64,000 nucleotides of DNA from Dastarcus helophoroides. Lineage: Eukaryota; Arthropoda; Insecta; Coleoptera; Bothrideridae. Where the stretch lies: positions 31,060,177-31,124,176 of the forward strand of contig CM053331.1 of the NCBI GenBank assembly GCA_028583605.1, given 5' to 3'. The first letter of the stretch is position 1, and each line of letters starts with the position of its first letter. The translations under genes and the position numbers were made by a program. This document shows, piece by piece, positions 13,110 to 24,894 of this stretch. Under the pieces are notes generated by a model. That model was not told where the DNA came from. It did no database searches and saw only the letters and a list, made by a program, of their open reading frames with translations.

Positions 13110-13619
13110 CACTGTTTTTTTTGTTCCAGTTTTTGGTTTTCGTTCTGGGAAAAAAATCATATCGATTCCGTTCCGGTTTTCCTACCGACAAAAATAGCGG
13201 TTTTTTTGGTTCAGTTTCGGGTGACTCATTTTTTAATTTTTTAAAAGATTTTAGTTAAATTGATTCTCTAAAATAATTTAGGAAATGTTCCCTTTTTTTA
13301 AATATTACAGCATATATGAATTTGAAGAAAATATTCCTCGATTTTGCGAGTTTGAAAATTTCAGGATAAAACTTTGGATTCTGGGTTCATTTTGAGTTCA
13401 AACTTCAAAAAAACCTCAACTTTATAAAAAAAAGTTAGCTGATATCCGTGCTTTCGCCTAGATGAAAAAAGAGAAAGGATCCTTTGGTTATTTACTTTTT
13501 GAAAGTTTCGACTTTTCTGAAGAATTCAATTTATATTGAAAATGTTTACTTATTTCGGAAATTTTGACAAAAAACCCACTTTCATAAAGTCGATCTTTTT
13601 TCGTTCGACTTCCAAATTT

Positions 13620-15857
13620 CTGAAATTTTAACTTGATTTTGAAAATTTCGACTTTTTTTCAAAATTTTAATATTTTGAATATTCCAAATTCCTCAAAATT
13701 TTATTCGGTTGGTTTTGATTTTTTTTAACATTTTAGTTTTATAACTTTTATTCTTATTACAGATTTTATTTTTTGAAAATTTTCAATTTTTTGAATATTA
13801 GAAATTGATTTCGAAGGTTGAATGTTTGACCTTATTTTTGTAAATATCAGAAACTTCAGAGCAAAATTTCATCTTTTTTTTGCAAATCTAGCTAGTGTTA
13901 AATTCTATTTTTTCAAAACATTTCAATTCTTTTTAAAAATTTGGATTTTTCAAAGTTTTAACTTTCTGCAAATATCACTCCGAGTGTTTGTTTTTTTTAT
14001 TGCACTTTTTTTCAATGTTCACTTTCTTGCAAAATTCTTACTTTCTAAAAATGATTACTTTTTTAAAAGTTTGCCTTCGATTTTTATTGAAAGTTCTTAC
14101 ACATTTTTCGATTTCTTTAAAGCATTTCGTCTTTATATTTTGAAATTCAAATGTGCTTTTTTTTTAGCTTCCATTTTATTCAAATGTTAATTTATTTTAT
14201 AAATCGTAAGACTTTTTTAGTTTGACCTTTCTCTAGGATTTTAATTTATTTTCCAAATTCTGAGTTTTTCGAAAATCTTTACACATAATTTCGATCTTTT
14301 CTCCAAATTGTTATTATTTTTTTAAATTTTGCTTTATCCTGTAAATTTAATGATGTTAAGTTAAAAAACTGATTTTTAAAAACTTTTATCCTGGTTTTAT
14401 AAATTTTTGACCTTGGTTCAACTTTTGACAACTTCTCAAAGCTTTGATCTTTTTGAAAACAAAGATTTTTTTTTAAATTTCGACTTTTTTTCGAGGTTTC
14501 GGCTAAACTTTTATTTAAAAAAATAGATTTTCCTTTAATGTCTTTTTTTTTTGAAAATTAAATTTTTCGGAAAATTTCGACATTTTTAATATTTTCAAAC
14601 CTTTTTCACAATTTGGACTTTTTTTGAAAATTTTGATCTTTTATCATTCAAATTTCGACTTTTTCTGGAAGCTTCAAATTTTTCAAAATTTGATTTTTTT
14701 TTGGAGAATTTCTCTTTTTTAAAAGCTTGTATTTTTTATAATATGATTATGTTGAAATATTTTTTTTCAAAACCTCTACCTTTTTTTCCGAAAATTTTCA
14801 CTTTTTTCAAAATTGCAACCTCTTGATATATTTGAATTTTTTCAGGATTTTAACCTTTTTTAAAAATTTTCACTTTTTATTATCAAAATTGGGACTTTTA
14901 TCGAAACTAAGTATAGCTTCATTCAAAATTTGAATTTTTTTCGATGTTTAATTTCAAATGTTCGAGTTTTTGAGATAACTTCGACATTTTTTCAAAATTC
15001 GCCCGTTCTAGAAATTTTTTGATTTTCCTGAAGAATCTAATTTTCACCAATTTTTAAATTTTAAACGAATTCTACAAAACGATTTCAAGACTTAACTAAA
15101 TTTTGATTTTAAAGCTATTTAGGTTCAGAAGAATCTGAAAAAACAAATCGCAGCTTCGAGGCTAAAGTCGAAATTTCAAGAAAAAAGTTAAATATAGCGT
15201 AAACAAAACCAGATAAAAATTGGAGGTTTAAATTACGCATTTTCTAACATGTCATCGTTTCAAGTTTACCCTCAACATATCGAATTCAATTTCAAGATCC
15301 CGGCTTTAAATTGGAATATAAATGTTGTATTTTTCTCTTGAAATTTTGACTGAAATTTTCAATTTCTGGAAAAAATTAGAAATGGCGAGATTTTATCGCA
15401 AATTTTGAGAAAAAGAGCTAAATCCAGGAATTTTGGAAAGTTTTCTGAAGTCGGCATCGTAAAAAATCGCATCGAAAAAAATGGCATATTGAAATTAAAC
15501 TAAAATCTGAAGGTAAAAATGCAAAAAACTGAAAATTTATATCAATAGCTTCAAAAAAAGAGGGGTGTTACATTATAAAAGGAAAAATATAAGTTTGAGA
15601 AAAAAAAACAAATTTTGAGTGTATATTCTGAAGAAAGAGTTGAAATTTTCGAAAAAAATCGAATTTGCGAATAAAATTGCCAGGAAACTGAGCTTCAATG
15701 AGAATGACTTCACTGCTTGAGTCCATATTTACAATAGCACATAAAATTTTCATTTTAAACTTGAAATTTTACAAAAAGAAAAGAAATATTTTGAGAAAAA
15801 AGTCCAAATTTCAAAAGAGAGCCGAACATTTTGAAAAAAATATTCAAGTTATACAAC
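13620..15857. repeat. tandem 2.3-kb unit, copy A (diverged)
   Basis: This copy shares ordered landmarks with copies B and C. Examples are AACATTTTAGTTTTATAAC near 13728, GTTTGACCTTATTTTTGTAA near 13823, and the sharply conserved tail GAAACTGAGCTTCAATGAGA near 15684. It differs from B by many substitutions and a net length difference of about 80 bases. The first two-thirds is T-rich on the + strand and the last third is A-rich. Confidence 0.75.
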
Positions 15858-18176
15858 TATTTTAACTTAATTCTGAAAATTTCGACTTTTTTCAAAATTT
15901 TAATGTTTTGAATATCCCAAATTTCTCAGAATTCTGTCTTATTTGGTTGGTTTAGATTTGTTTGAACATTTTACTTTTATAACTTTTGTTCTTGTTAGAG
16001 ATTTTATTTTTTGAAAATTTCAATTTTTTTTAAATATTTGCAATTGATCTCGAAGTTTAAATGTTTGACCTTATTTTTGTAATATCAGAAACTTCAGAGT
16101 CAAAATTTCATCTTCTTTTTGCAAATCTAACTTATTTTAAATTCTAATTTAGCAAAACATTTCAATTCTTTTTAAAAATTTGAATTTCTTCAAAGTTTTA
16201 ACTTTTTGCAAATATCGACTCCGAGTGTTTTTTTTATTCAACTTTTTTTTAATGTTTACCTTTTCGCAAAATTCAAACTTTCTAAAAATGATTACTTTTT
16301 GAAAAGTCTGCCTTCGATTTTCATTGAAAATTCTTAAACATTTCTCGATTTCTTTAAAGCATTTCGCCTTTATATTTTGAAAACTTTGAAATTCAAATGT
16401 ACTTTTTTTGGCTTCCACTTTTTTAAAATGTTTATTTATTTTATTATTCGTAAGAATTTTTTAGTTTAACATTTCTGTAGGATTTTAATTTATTTTCCAA
16501 ATTCTGAGTTTTTTTGAAAATCTTTACACATAATTTCGATCTTTTCTCCAAATTGTTATTTTTTTTTCAAAATTTTGATTTATTTTGTAAATTTAATAAT
16601 GTTTAGTTGAAAAACTGACTTTTAAAAACTTTTACCCTGTTTTTATAAATTTTTGACCTTGGTTCAACTTTTGACAACTTCTCAAAGCTTTGATCTTTTT
16701 GAAAACTGAGATTTCTTTTTAAATTTCAAATTTTTTTTAAGGTTTCGGTTTTTATGTAGTAAACTAAACTTTTATTTAAAAAAATAGATTTTCATTTAAT
16801 GTCTTTTTTTTGAAAAATTAAATTTTTCTTAAAATTTCGACATTTTTAATATTTTCAAACCTTTTCCACAGTTTAGACTTTTTTTGAAAATTTTAACCTT
16901 TGATCATCAAAATTTCGATTTTTGCTTGAAGCTGTAACTCTTTCAAAATGTGATTTTTTTGAAAAATTTCTACTTTTTAAAATTTTGTATTTTTTATAAT
17001 ATGATTATGTTGAAATATTTTTTTTCGAAACCTTTACCTTTTTTTTGAAAATTTGCACCTTAGGTCAATCTTTTTACTATTTCTCGAAGTTTTAATTACT
17101 TTTTTTGAAAATTCCGACTTTTTCTCGAAAATTTTCACTTATTTTAAAATTGCAACTTTTTGAAATATTTTAATATTTTCAGGATTTAAATCTTTTTTGA
17201 AAATTTTTACTTTTTATCATCAAAATTGGGACTTTTTTCGAAGCTAAATATAGCTTCATTCAAAATGTGCATTATTTTCGAAATTTCCATGTTTAATTTC
17301 AAAAGTTCGAGTTTTCGCGATAACTTCGACATTATTTTAAAATTCGCCCGTTCTAGAAATTTTTTTAATTTTCCTGAAGAATCTTATTTTCCAAATTACC
17401 AATTTTTAAATTTTAAACGAATTCTACAAAACGATTGTTTAAATTCGGAACAATCTGAAAAAACAAATCGCAGCTTCGAGGCTAAAGTCGAAATTTAAAA
17501 ACAAAAAGTTAAATATAGCGTAAACAAAACTAGATAAATATTGGAAGTTTAAATTAGGTATTTTCTAACATGTTTCAAGTTTACCCTTAAAATATCGACC
17601 TCAATTTCAAGATCCCGTCTTTAAATTGGAATATAAATGTTGTATTTTTCTCTAGAAATGTTGACTTTCTAGGAAAAATTAGAAATGGCGAGATTTTGTC
17701 GAAAATTTTGAGAAAAAGAGCCAAATCCATGAATTTTGGAAAGTTTTCTGAAGTCGGCATCGTAAAAAATTATTAGAATTTGAAACTTCGAGAAAAAAAT
17801 TGGCAGATTGAAATCAAAGTAAAATTTGAAGGAAAAAATTTAAGAAATCTAAAAATTTATATTAATAACTTCAAAACAAGAGAAGTGTTACATTATAAAA
17901 GGGAAAATATTAGTTTGAGAAAAAAAACAAATTTTGAGTGGATATTCTGAAGAAAGAGTTGAAATTTTCGAAAAAAATCGAATTTGCGAATAAAATTGCC
18001 AGGAAACTGAGCTTCAATGAGAATGACTTCACTGCTTGAGTCCATATTTACAATAGCACATAAAATTTTCATTTTAAACTTGAAATTTTACAAAAAGAAA
18101 AGAAATATTTTGAGAAAAAAGTCCAAATTTCAAAAGAGAGCCGAACATTTTGAAAAAAATATTCAAGTTATACAAC
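15858..18176. repeat. tandem 2.3-kb unit, copy B
   Basis: Nearly identical to copy C over most of its length at an offset of 2319 bases. A stretch that includes 16149-16418 matches 18468-18737 with no difference in its translation. It shows the same switch from T-rich to A-rich strand composition near its last third. Reading frames inside give low-complexity K/F/N-rich peptides and are not genes. Confidence 0.88.
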
Positions 18177-20480
18177 TATTTTAACTTAATTCTGAAAATT
18201 TCGACTTTTTTCAAAATTTTAATGTTTTGAATATCCCAAATTTCTCAGAATTCTGTCTTATTTGGTTGGTTTAGATTTGTTTGAACATTTTACTTTTATA
18301 ACTTTTGTTCTTGTTAGAGATTTTATTTTTTGAAAATTTCAATTTTTTTTAAATATTTGCAATTGATCTCGAAGTTTAAATGTTTGACCTTATTTTTGTA
18401 ATATCAGAAACTTCAGAGTCAAAATTTCATCTTCTTTTTGCAAATCTAACTTATTTTAAATTCTAATTTAGCAAAACATTTCAATTCTTTTTAAAAATTT
18501 GAATTTCTTCAAAGTTTTAACTTTTTGCAAATATCGACTCCGAGTGTTTTTTTTATTCAACTTTTTTTTAATGTTTACCTTTTCGCAAAATTCAAACTTT
18601 CTAAAAATGATTACTTTTTGAAAAGTCTGCCTTCGATTTTCATTGAAAATTCTTAAACATTTCTCGATTTCTTTAAAGCATTTCGCCTTTATATTTTGAA
18701 AACTTTGAAATTCAAATGTACTTTTTTTGGCTTCCACTTTTTTAAAATGTTTATTTATTTTATTATTCGTAAGAATTTTTTAGTTTAACATTTCTGTAGG
18801 ATTTTAATTTATTTTCCAAATTCTGAGTTTTTTTGAAAATCTTTACACATAATTTCGATCTTTTCTCCAAATAGTTATTTTTTTTTTCAAAATTTTGATT
18901 TATTTTGTAAATTTAATAATGTTTAGTTAAAAACTGACTTTTAAAAACTTTTACCCTGTTTTTATAAATTTTTGACCTTGGTTCAACTTTTGACAACTTC
19001 TCAAAGCTTTGATCTTTTTGAAAACTGAGATTTCTTTTTAAATTTCAAATTTTTTTTGAGGTTTCGGCTTTTATGTAGTAAACTAAACTTTTATTTAAAA
19101 AAATAGATATTCATTTAATGTCTTTTTTTTTAAATTAAATTTTTCTTAAAATTTCGACATTTTTAATATTTTCAAACCTTTTCCACAATTTAGTTTTTTT
19201 TGAAAATTTTAACCTTTGATCATCAAAATTTCGATTTTTTCTCGAAGCTGTAAGTCTTTCAAAATGTGATTTTTTTTGAAAAATTTCTCCTTTTTAAAAT
19301 TTTGTAATTTTTTATAATATGATTATGTTGGAATATTTTTTTTACCTTCTTTTTTTGAAAATTTGCACCTTAAGTCAAACTTTTTACTATTTCTCGAAGT
19401 TTTAATTACTTATTTTGAAAATTCCGACTTTTTCCTCGAAAATTTTCACTTATTTTAAAATTGCAACTTTTTGAAATATTTTAATATTTTCAGGATTTAA
19501 ATCTTTTTTGAAAATTTTTACTTTTTATCATCAAAATTGGGACTTTTTTCGAAGCTAAATATAGCTTCATTCAAAATGTGCATTTTTTTCGAAATTTCCA
19601 TGTTTAATTTCAAAAGTTCGAGTTTTCGCGATGTTTTAAAATTCGCCCGTTCTAGAAATTTTTTAATTTTCCTGAAGAATCTTATTTTCCAAATTACCAA
19701 TTTTTTAATTTTAAACGAATTCTACAAAACGATTGTTTAAATTCGGAACAATCTGAAAAAACAAATCGCAGCTTCGAGGCTAAAGTCGAAATTTAAAAAC
19801 AAAAAGTTAAATATAGCGTAAACCAAACTAGATAAAATTGGAAGGTATCTTCTAACATGTTTCAAGTTTACCCTTAAAATATCGACCTTCAATTTCAAGA
19901 TTCCGTCTTTAAACTTGGAATAATGTTGTATTTTTCTCTAGAAATATGACTTGAAATTTTCAATTTCTAGGAAAAATTAGAAATGGCGAGATTTTGTCGA
20001 AAATTTTGAGAAAAAGAGCCAAATCCATGAATTTTGGAAAGTTTTCTGAAGTCGGCATCGTAAAAAATTATTAGAATTTGAAACTTCGAGAAAAAAATTG
20101 GCAGATTGAAATCAAAGTAAAATTTGAAGGAAAAAATTTAAGAAATCTAAAAATTTATATTAATAACTTCAAAACAAGAGAAGTGTTACATTATAAAAGG
20201 GAAAATATTAGTTTGAGAAAAAAAACAAATTTTGAGTGGATATTCTGAAGAAAGAGTTGAAATTTTCGAAAAAAATCGAATTTGCGAATAAAATTGCCAG
20301 GAAACTGAGCTTCAATATGAAGGACTTCAGTACTTGAGTCCATATTTACAATAGCACATAAAATTTTCATTTTAAACTCAAAATTTTAGGAAAAGAAAAG
20401 AAGTATTTCGAGAAAAAAGTCCAAATCTCAAAAAAGAGCCGAAAATTAAAAAAAAGGATATTCAAGTTATACAACTAAAA
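18177..20480. repeat. tandem 2.3-kb unit, copy C
   Basis: Third copy of the unit. It diverges from B mainly by small deletions near 19200-19350 and 19630, and ends where B would run into the next unit (TATACAACTA near 20473). The block closes soon after with the CGGTTT-rich right border. Confidence 0.88.
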
Positions 20481-20849
20481 ATTCAATTTGGCTTGAAATT
20501 TTGATAATAAAATCAACATTTTCTTTGAAAGGGTGGACATTGTAAGTTTCTAATTGAATCTTTAAAAAATGTTCTTCAAAGTAAACTCGCAATTTTGAGA
20601 TGAAAGTTGCATGAGTTTGTGTAAAATTTTGAAAGGGAAATGTCAAAATCCCAAACTTTAGGGTAAAGTAAAATTATTTTAAGAACATACAAATTCAACA
20701 AACCGAAAAAAACAGTTATTTTTTTTCGGTTCTGTTCCGGTTTTCCTTCCTACAAAAATAACGGTTTTTTTCGGTTTCCGGTTTCGGTTCAGTTAAGTTT
20801 CGAAGCCCTGGTTTAAATAATTAAAAACTGCTCACAAATATTGCAATGT

Positions 20850-21150
20850 CAATTAGGTTTAAACATTTATCAGACTGAGAGTGTGGAAATTAAAGGCTGG
20901 TTTCGATCTTATTAGATCTCGTCAGTTTGGTATAGCCAACTCGAGTATCGACAAATGTTCCAGCAATTGGATATTGTAGAGTCACAAGAATCTATTAGTC
21001 TGTGCATTAAAATCTTGTATTCTAGGATCTTCCTAGAGAGCAACCGTTTTGCTAGGCATTTGTGTTTCAACCGTCGGCATTTCAGCTACGTATAATTCAC
21101 TATACATGTTTAGAGGGCTGCATACTGTAGTCTAGGTTGCATTCTATTTG
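20850..21150. repeat. retrozyme-like repeat, decayed copy 1
   Basis: Contains family landmarks in order: a decayed hammerhead (20889-20931, minus), then GTCTGTGCATTAAAATC, GAGAGCAACCG, GGGCTGCATACTG and GTAGTCTAGGTTGCATTC. It lies in the Beat intron about 250 bases beyond the 3' border of the middle exon. Confidence 0.7.
20889..20931 (-). ncRNA. hammerhead ribozyme, decayed copy
   Basis: Minus strand reads ACCAAA, CUGACGA, stem II GAUCU-AAUA-AGAUC, then GAAACC. The other half of stem III is AGC instead of GGU, and the 3' strand of stem I is UUUAAU instead of UUUGGU. The catalytic 5' half is intact but stems I and III are broken, so activity is unlikely. Confidence 0.6.
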
Positions 21151-21402
21151 TATATTCAACAATAGAAAAAATATTTTGACATACACATTCTCATTAAAAT
21201 TTTAATTTCCTTTTTAAATATTTTTTCAAAGCAGGTCTGCAAAACAGCTAGTAAAAATCTAATTAATTTTATTATTATGCGACAAATAGTCTCCCCTTAA
21301 TTATTTCAATCAAAAAATCAGATCAAATGATGATGGAAATACATGACACACACAGCATACCATCGAAAAATGTTGGGGTTTGAAGTAGGGTGGTCCACTC
21401 AC

Positions 21403-21628
21403 CAAGTAGAAGGGCTTCCCTCATATCCTTGATGGGTAAACTTTGAACTATACTTTCACGATCTCCTCGCCAAAGCACAGGAGACATGGAAGCCACGCAT
21501 TTCACTCTCATCGAACCTCCGAGGAAGTGACGACTACTCAAAGTGAAGCGGAGACCCAATGTCGATGATTCCAGCCCATGCCGGTAGCGAGTGATTGGAT
21601 GTTTGATTAAAGCTATAGGACTGACGAC
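21403..21628 (-). CDS. Beaten path-family protein, exon for the second half of Ig-like domain 2
   Basis: On the minus strand the acceptor TTTTGTTGCAG ends at 21629 and the donor is CTTG then GTGAGT at 21402. The 226-base exon encodes 75 residues in phase 0 plus one base of a split codon. Visible Beat-family features are the GLESSTLGLRF motif (residues 19-29), HFLGGSMRVKCVAS with the second Ig-domain cysteine (residues 34-47), an LW pair, and ESIVQ, ending REALLL. In this family these follow the WYIN segment encoded by the preceding exon, and here they join it exactly. Beat proteins are cell-surface or secreted Ig-family ligands that bind Side receptors and control motor-axon defasciculation and neuronal matching. 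No stop or frameshift is seen. Which Beat paralogue it is cannot be decided here. Confidence 0.88.
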
Positions 21629-21924
21629 CTGCAACAAAATTTTGATTTTTAGGGTGCATTTAGATTAAACACTTTATTCTGTACCTTTCTCTCTGACATA
21701 TGGCAAGTGTCAACTATCCTGAGAGATGCAAGTAGAATGCAAGCTAGACTACAAATTGATGCAGCTCTCCAGGCGTGTATAGTGAAACATAGGTAGCTGA
21801 ACTACCAACAATTGAAACCGCCGACCTAGCGAAGCGGTTGCTCTCTAGGAAAAAGTTCCCAGAAGAAAGGATTCTAATGCACACACCAACAGGTTTGAAC
21901 ATTTATTAGATTCGAAGTTTGGAA

Positions 21925-21967
21925 ACCAAACACCGGTTTCAGTCTTGTTAGATCTCGTCAGTTTGGT
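21925..21967 (-). ncRNA. hammerhead ribozyme, decayed inverted partner
   Basis: Minus strand keeps ACCAAA/UUUGGU for stem I, CUGACGA, GAAACC and GGU. Position 17 is G, which is not a cleavable NUH site. The 3' half of stem II reads AGACU instead of AGAUC, so the two pairs nearest the core are a wobble and a mismatch. Probably inactive. Confidence 0.65.
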
Positions 21968-21998
21968 CGGAACATTTGATACCATTCAAGTTGAATAC

Positions 21999-22041
21999 AC
22001 CAAACTGACGAGATCTAACAAGATCGAAACCGGTATTTGGT
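21999..22041 (+). ncRNA. hammerhead ribozyme, type I, consensus-perfect copy
   Basis: All hammerhead core positions are present in order. Stem I 5' strand ACCAAA is at 21999-22004. The core CUGACGA is at 22005-22011. Stem II GAUCU, loop AACA, then AGAUC (22012-22025) gives five perfect pairs starting with G10.1-C11.1. G12-A13-A14 are at 22026-22028. Stem III ACC/GGU is at 22029-22034. The cleavage base A17 is at 22035, and stem I 3' strand UUUGGU (22036-22041) pairs all six bases with 21999-22004. Cleavage would fall between 22035 and 22036 (GUA site). Stem III is the palindrome ACCGGU with no loop; short stem III hammerheads in newts, schistosomes and metazoan retrozymes are known to work poorly alone and better as dimers. 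Confidence 0.88.
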
Positions 22042-22239
22042 CTCCAAACTTCGAATCTAATAAATGTTCAAACCTATTGGTCTGTGCATTAGTATCCTGA
22101 GAGAAGTTATGTGAGACTTATCCACACAGCTCGAAAAACGAAGCCTCCCTAGTTGACACTTATGTCAGTAAAAAAAATATTTTATGTCATAGAGAAAAAA
22201 TATACGAAATAAAGTGTCCAACGTAAACGCACCGTTAGG

Positions 22240-23500
22240 CTTCTTTGTTCTACCAAATTAGCAAGAAAAACTATTTTGTTTTTATAAAAATTTTTATTCC
22301 ACTTTAGCAGTTGTTTCATTCATAACTATTAAACTATATTAACGGCAAATACAAAAAAAAAACAAAAGAGATATTATGAATATTCAAGAATTCCACACAG
22401 TAGTGGTTAAAATTGTCAATTGTTTGTTTCATTATCAAACTAGATACATTTGTGAAGTTAAATTCTATAAGATGCTCCAAGTATAGAACATATCTAACAA
22501 AGTTGTTAAAAGAGCAAACCTTCTTCATGAAGAATCTGATTTTCCTTTTGAGTTACATATGAATGCTAATGACAACTGTGCCGTAAATCATTATCTGAAT
22601 TCTGAACTTCAAGAAGGAGTTTCGACATTGTTTTGTTGTTTAAATAGTTTATATAGTGTCAAGTACGTACTTAAAAAATTTTGTTCGACCACCCTTATCT
22701 ACTCGCGAACTATGGAATTTTTTATGGGAATCCTTACCCACGCCCTTTAAAGAAAATCGTGGCTAGATGGTGCAAATATGTTAAATTTTAACTGAGTTAC
22801 ATATTCTAAAGGATAATAACCCATAAATTAAATTAAAGAGAAAGATATTTTTAAAAGTACAGATCAAAGTGCAATCTGTTTACTGATATTTAATGACCCC
22901 TTTCGTTGTTAAAACTGGTACATTATTTTACATGGAATAAACTCAATTAATTATCAGTCCATTTCCATTGAAATTTGATGTTATTTAATGATGAACTAAA
23001 TGCTGCTTTGATTTAAATTGCAGATACCTCATTAAATCTTTGTTTTTTTATAATTATTAAACATATAACTTGCAATTAAAATTGTGAGTGTCAATTATAG
23101 GCTTTCAAGGGCATTGTTTTTAATGTGTTGTATTTTCCATTTCGGGATAATTTGAAGGTCAAATTATTTTTGCTGCTGTTAAATATTCGTAAGGGTACTA
23201 CCTGGTTTAGAGCTAACTAGGTACTGTTACGGTTATTGAATATCTTTTAGGAACGTCTTTAACAAAACTGTTTCCAATAACTTCTTGAGTTTGTTTCGCA
23301 ACCTAACAATTTTGAAAAAAACCTTCACCCAAGTTGGACAACGTGTGATTTCTGAGAAACTAAATTCTCACCCCAACACTCTACGTTACACACCTTTATA
23401 TGATATTCGGGAGTAATAAACTTGTGATATACTAGTTACATATTTTTTATTTGTAAAGGTAAAATAATCAAACTAGATACACTAACCAGGAACTCTAACA
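22240..23500. other. intron of the Beat-family gene, no other feature
   Basis: Ordinary A+T-rich sequence. Short open frames at 22.33-22.75 kb show no recognisable domain or codon pattern. Confidence 0.5.
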
Positions 23501-23970
23501 AGTAGGGGAGACTGGGGTATTGTGGACCGCCTTTTTATGTTGGCTAAAAACTGGCAAAAAAATGTTTTTTTCTGAAAATTTCAAAGCTTCAATTTGTAGT
23601 ACAACTAATAATCTCTCTTTGGGTCGCGGCAGTTTGGTCAAATTGTATTAAATTATACAACTTAAAACAGTTGGTGCAAAAATTGCATTTTTGCAATTTT
23701 GAAAAATGTCAGGGAATTACGGACCACTTTGTAAATCGATTAAAAATGGAAAAATGTAGTACAAAAACTTCTTGTTTTTGATTCAGAATGGTAGAAGATT
23801 TATTACTAAAGAGAAACAAAGTGAAGTGGAGTGACAAATGGCAATAAAAATCATTTCGAAACGAAATTATTATTTTACCATATACATCAATAAACAAAAT
23901 TAGCTTGTGGGAAATGTAAAGAATCGAGTAATCTATGATTTTCTACGACAAAAGTGGTCCGTAATTGCAA
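23500..23970. repeat. possible unclassified interspersed repeat
   Basis: Starts with GGGGAGACTGGGGTATTG and contains GGACCGCC, GGACCACTT and, near 23950, AGTGGTCCGTAATTGC, which partly inverts the earlier ATTACGGACCACTT (near 23715). It has the look of a small repeat or MITE, but clear termini and a target duplication were not found. Confidence 0.3.
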
Positions 23971-24894
23971 AATAAATATTTTTTTTAATTTCGAATTTTG
24001 ATAAAAATTTCGGCTTTTTTTCAAATACTCTCGTTAAAATTAAAAAGATTTAGTGAATTCTGAAAATTGTTACCACGTTCTCAAAATTTCGGCCATAATC
24101 TACAAATTTCAATTTTTCCAGAAATGTTAATTTTGAAATTAAAATTTCGTATTTTCTTTTCAGAATTTGGCACTTTTTTTCTTAAAATTTTACATTTGGT
24201 CCCAAAATTCGGAGTTTAAGTCTACAGTTTATTCTATTTATCGATTTAAATTCGATTTTTTGCAATTCTCGAAGTTTTTTCCAAATGTAGACTTTTTTCT
24301 CAAATTTCTCATTTTAAATTAAATGTCTTTACTCTTCCTTTAAACATTTACCATTTTTTTAAATAAATAATATAATCTGCAAATTTCTAGAAATTTTAAA
24401 CTTACAAATCAAAATTTAATTTTTTTCTACAATTTTTGAATACTTTATAATTGTTCAGGATTTCATTACGATTTATTATCATTGAGTTTTGTTCGAAATT
24501 TTGACCCTTTTTCAATATATTTTAATTTTGCAGGCTTTCATCACGATTTATTATCATTGATTGACTTTCTCGCGAAATGTAGACTTCCTTTCCAACTACA
24601 TTTAAAAAGTGTTTTTTCAAAAATTTTAACGTTACAATGGATTTTTTGACTTTTTTTAACATTTCTGCTACAAATTCCGTATTTTGCATTTTTTTCTAGA
24701 AAGCAGTTTGAAAGCCGAAATTTCAAGTAAAATATAGAATAGGGGATTAATGTTGAAATTTAGAGAGTACAGTTAACATGGTGACTTATTTTCCAAAATT
24801 CCTGATTTAAACTTTTAATTTTTGCACCCCCAAAATTTTATACTTTTTCTGAATATTTTGACTTTTTTTAAAGAACCTTATTCTTTAATGCACT

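Larger units (their letters stand above)
13110..20810. mobile_element. 7.7-kb low-complexity block bounded by 8-bp repeats (possible hAT-like element)
   Basis: The block is flanked by GTTTAAAC (13102-13109) and GTTTAAAT (20811-20818), one mismatch in eight, the length of a hAT target duplication. The right end read inward is CAGGGCTTCGAAAC, a hAT-like terminus. The left end (CACTGTTTTTTTT) matches it only at the first bases, so the termini are not good inverted repeats. Related CCGGTTTTCC and ACAAAAATA plus CGGTTTTTTT motifs occur just inside both ends, near 13175 and 20732, in the same orientation. Inside are three tandem ~2.3-kb units and no transposase. An alternative is a plain low-complexity region with a chance 8-bp match. 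Confidence 0.45.
21648..22236. mobile_element. MITE-like element carrying a retrozyme-like inverted pair
   Basis: The left border TTAGGGTGCATTTAG (21648) is matched in inverse at the right by CGTAAACGCACCGTTAGG (near 22220-22238). Both arms continue with ACACTTTATT, a run to TGACATA, and GTGTCAACT. Between them sit the retrozyme-like arms and two hammerheads in opposite orientation. The element lies in the intron, ending about 20 bases from the splice acceptor at 21629. Confidence 0.6.

Noticed and set aside
16149..18737. Two identical 89-codon open frames on the minus strand (16149-16418 and 18468-18737)
   Set aside because: Identity follows from the tandem 2.3-kb duplication; the peptides are low-complexity and the first-copy counterpart is not open.
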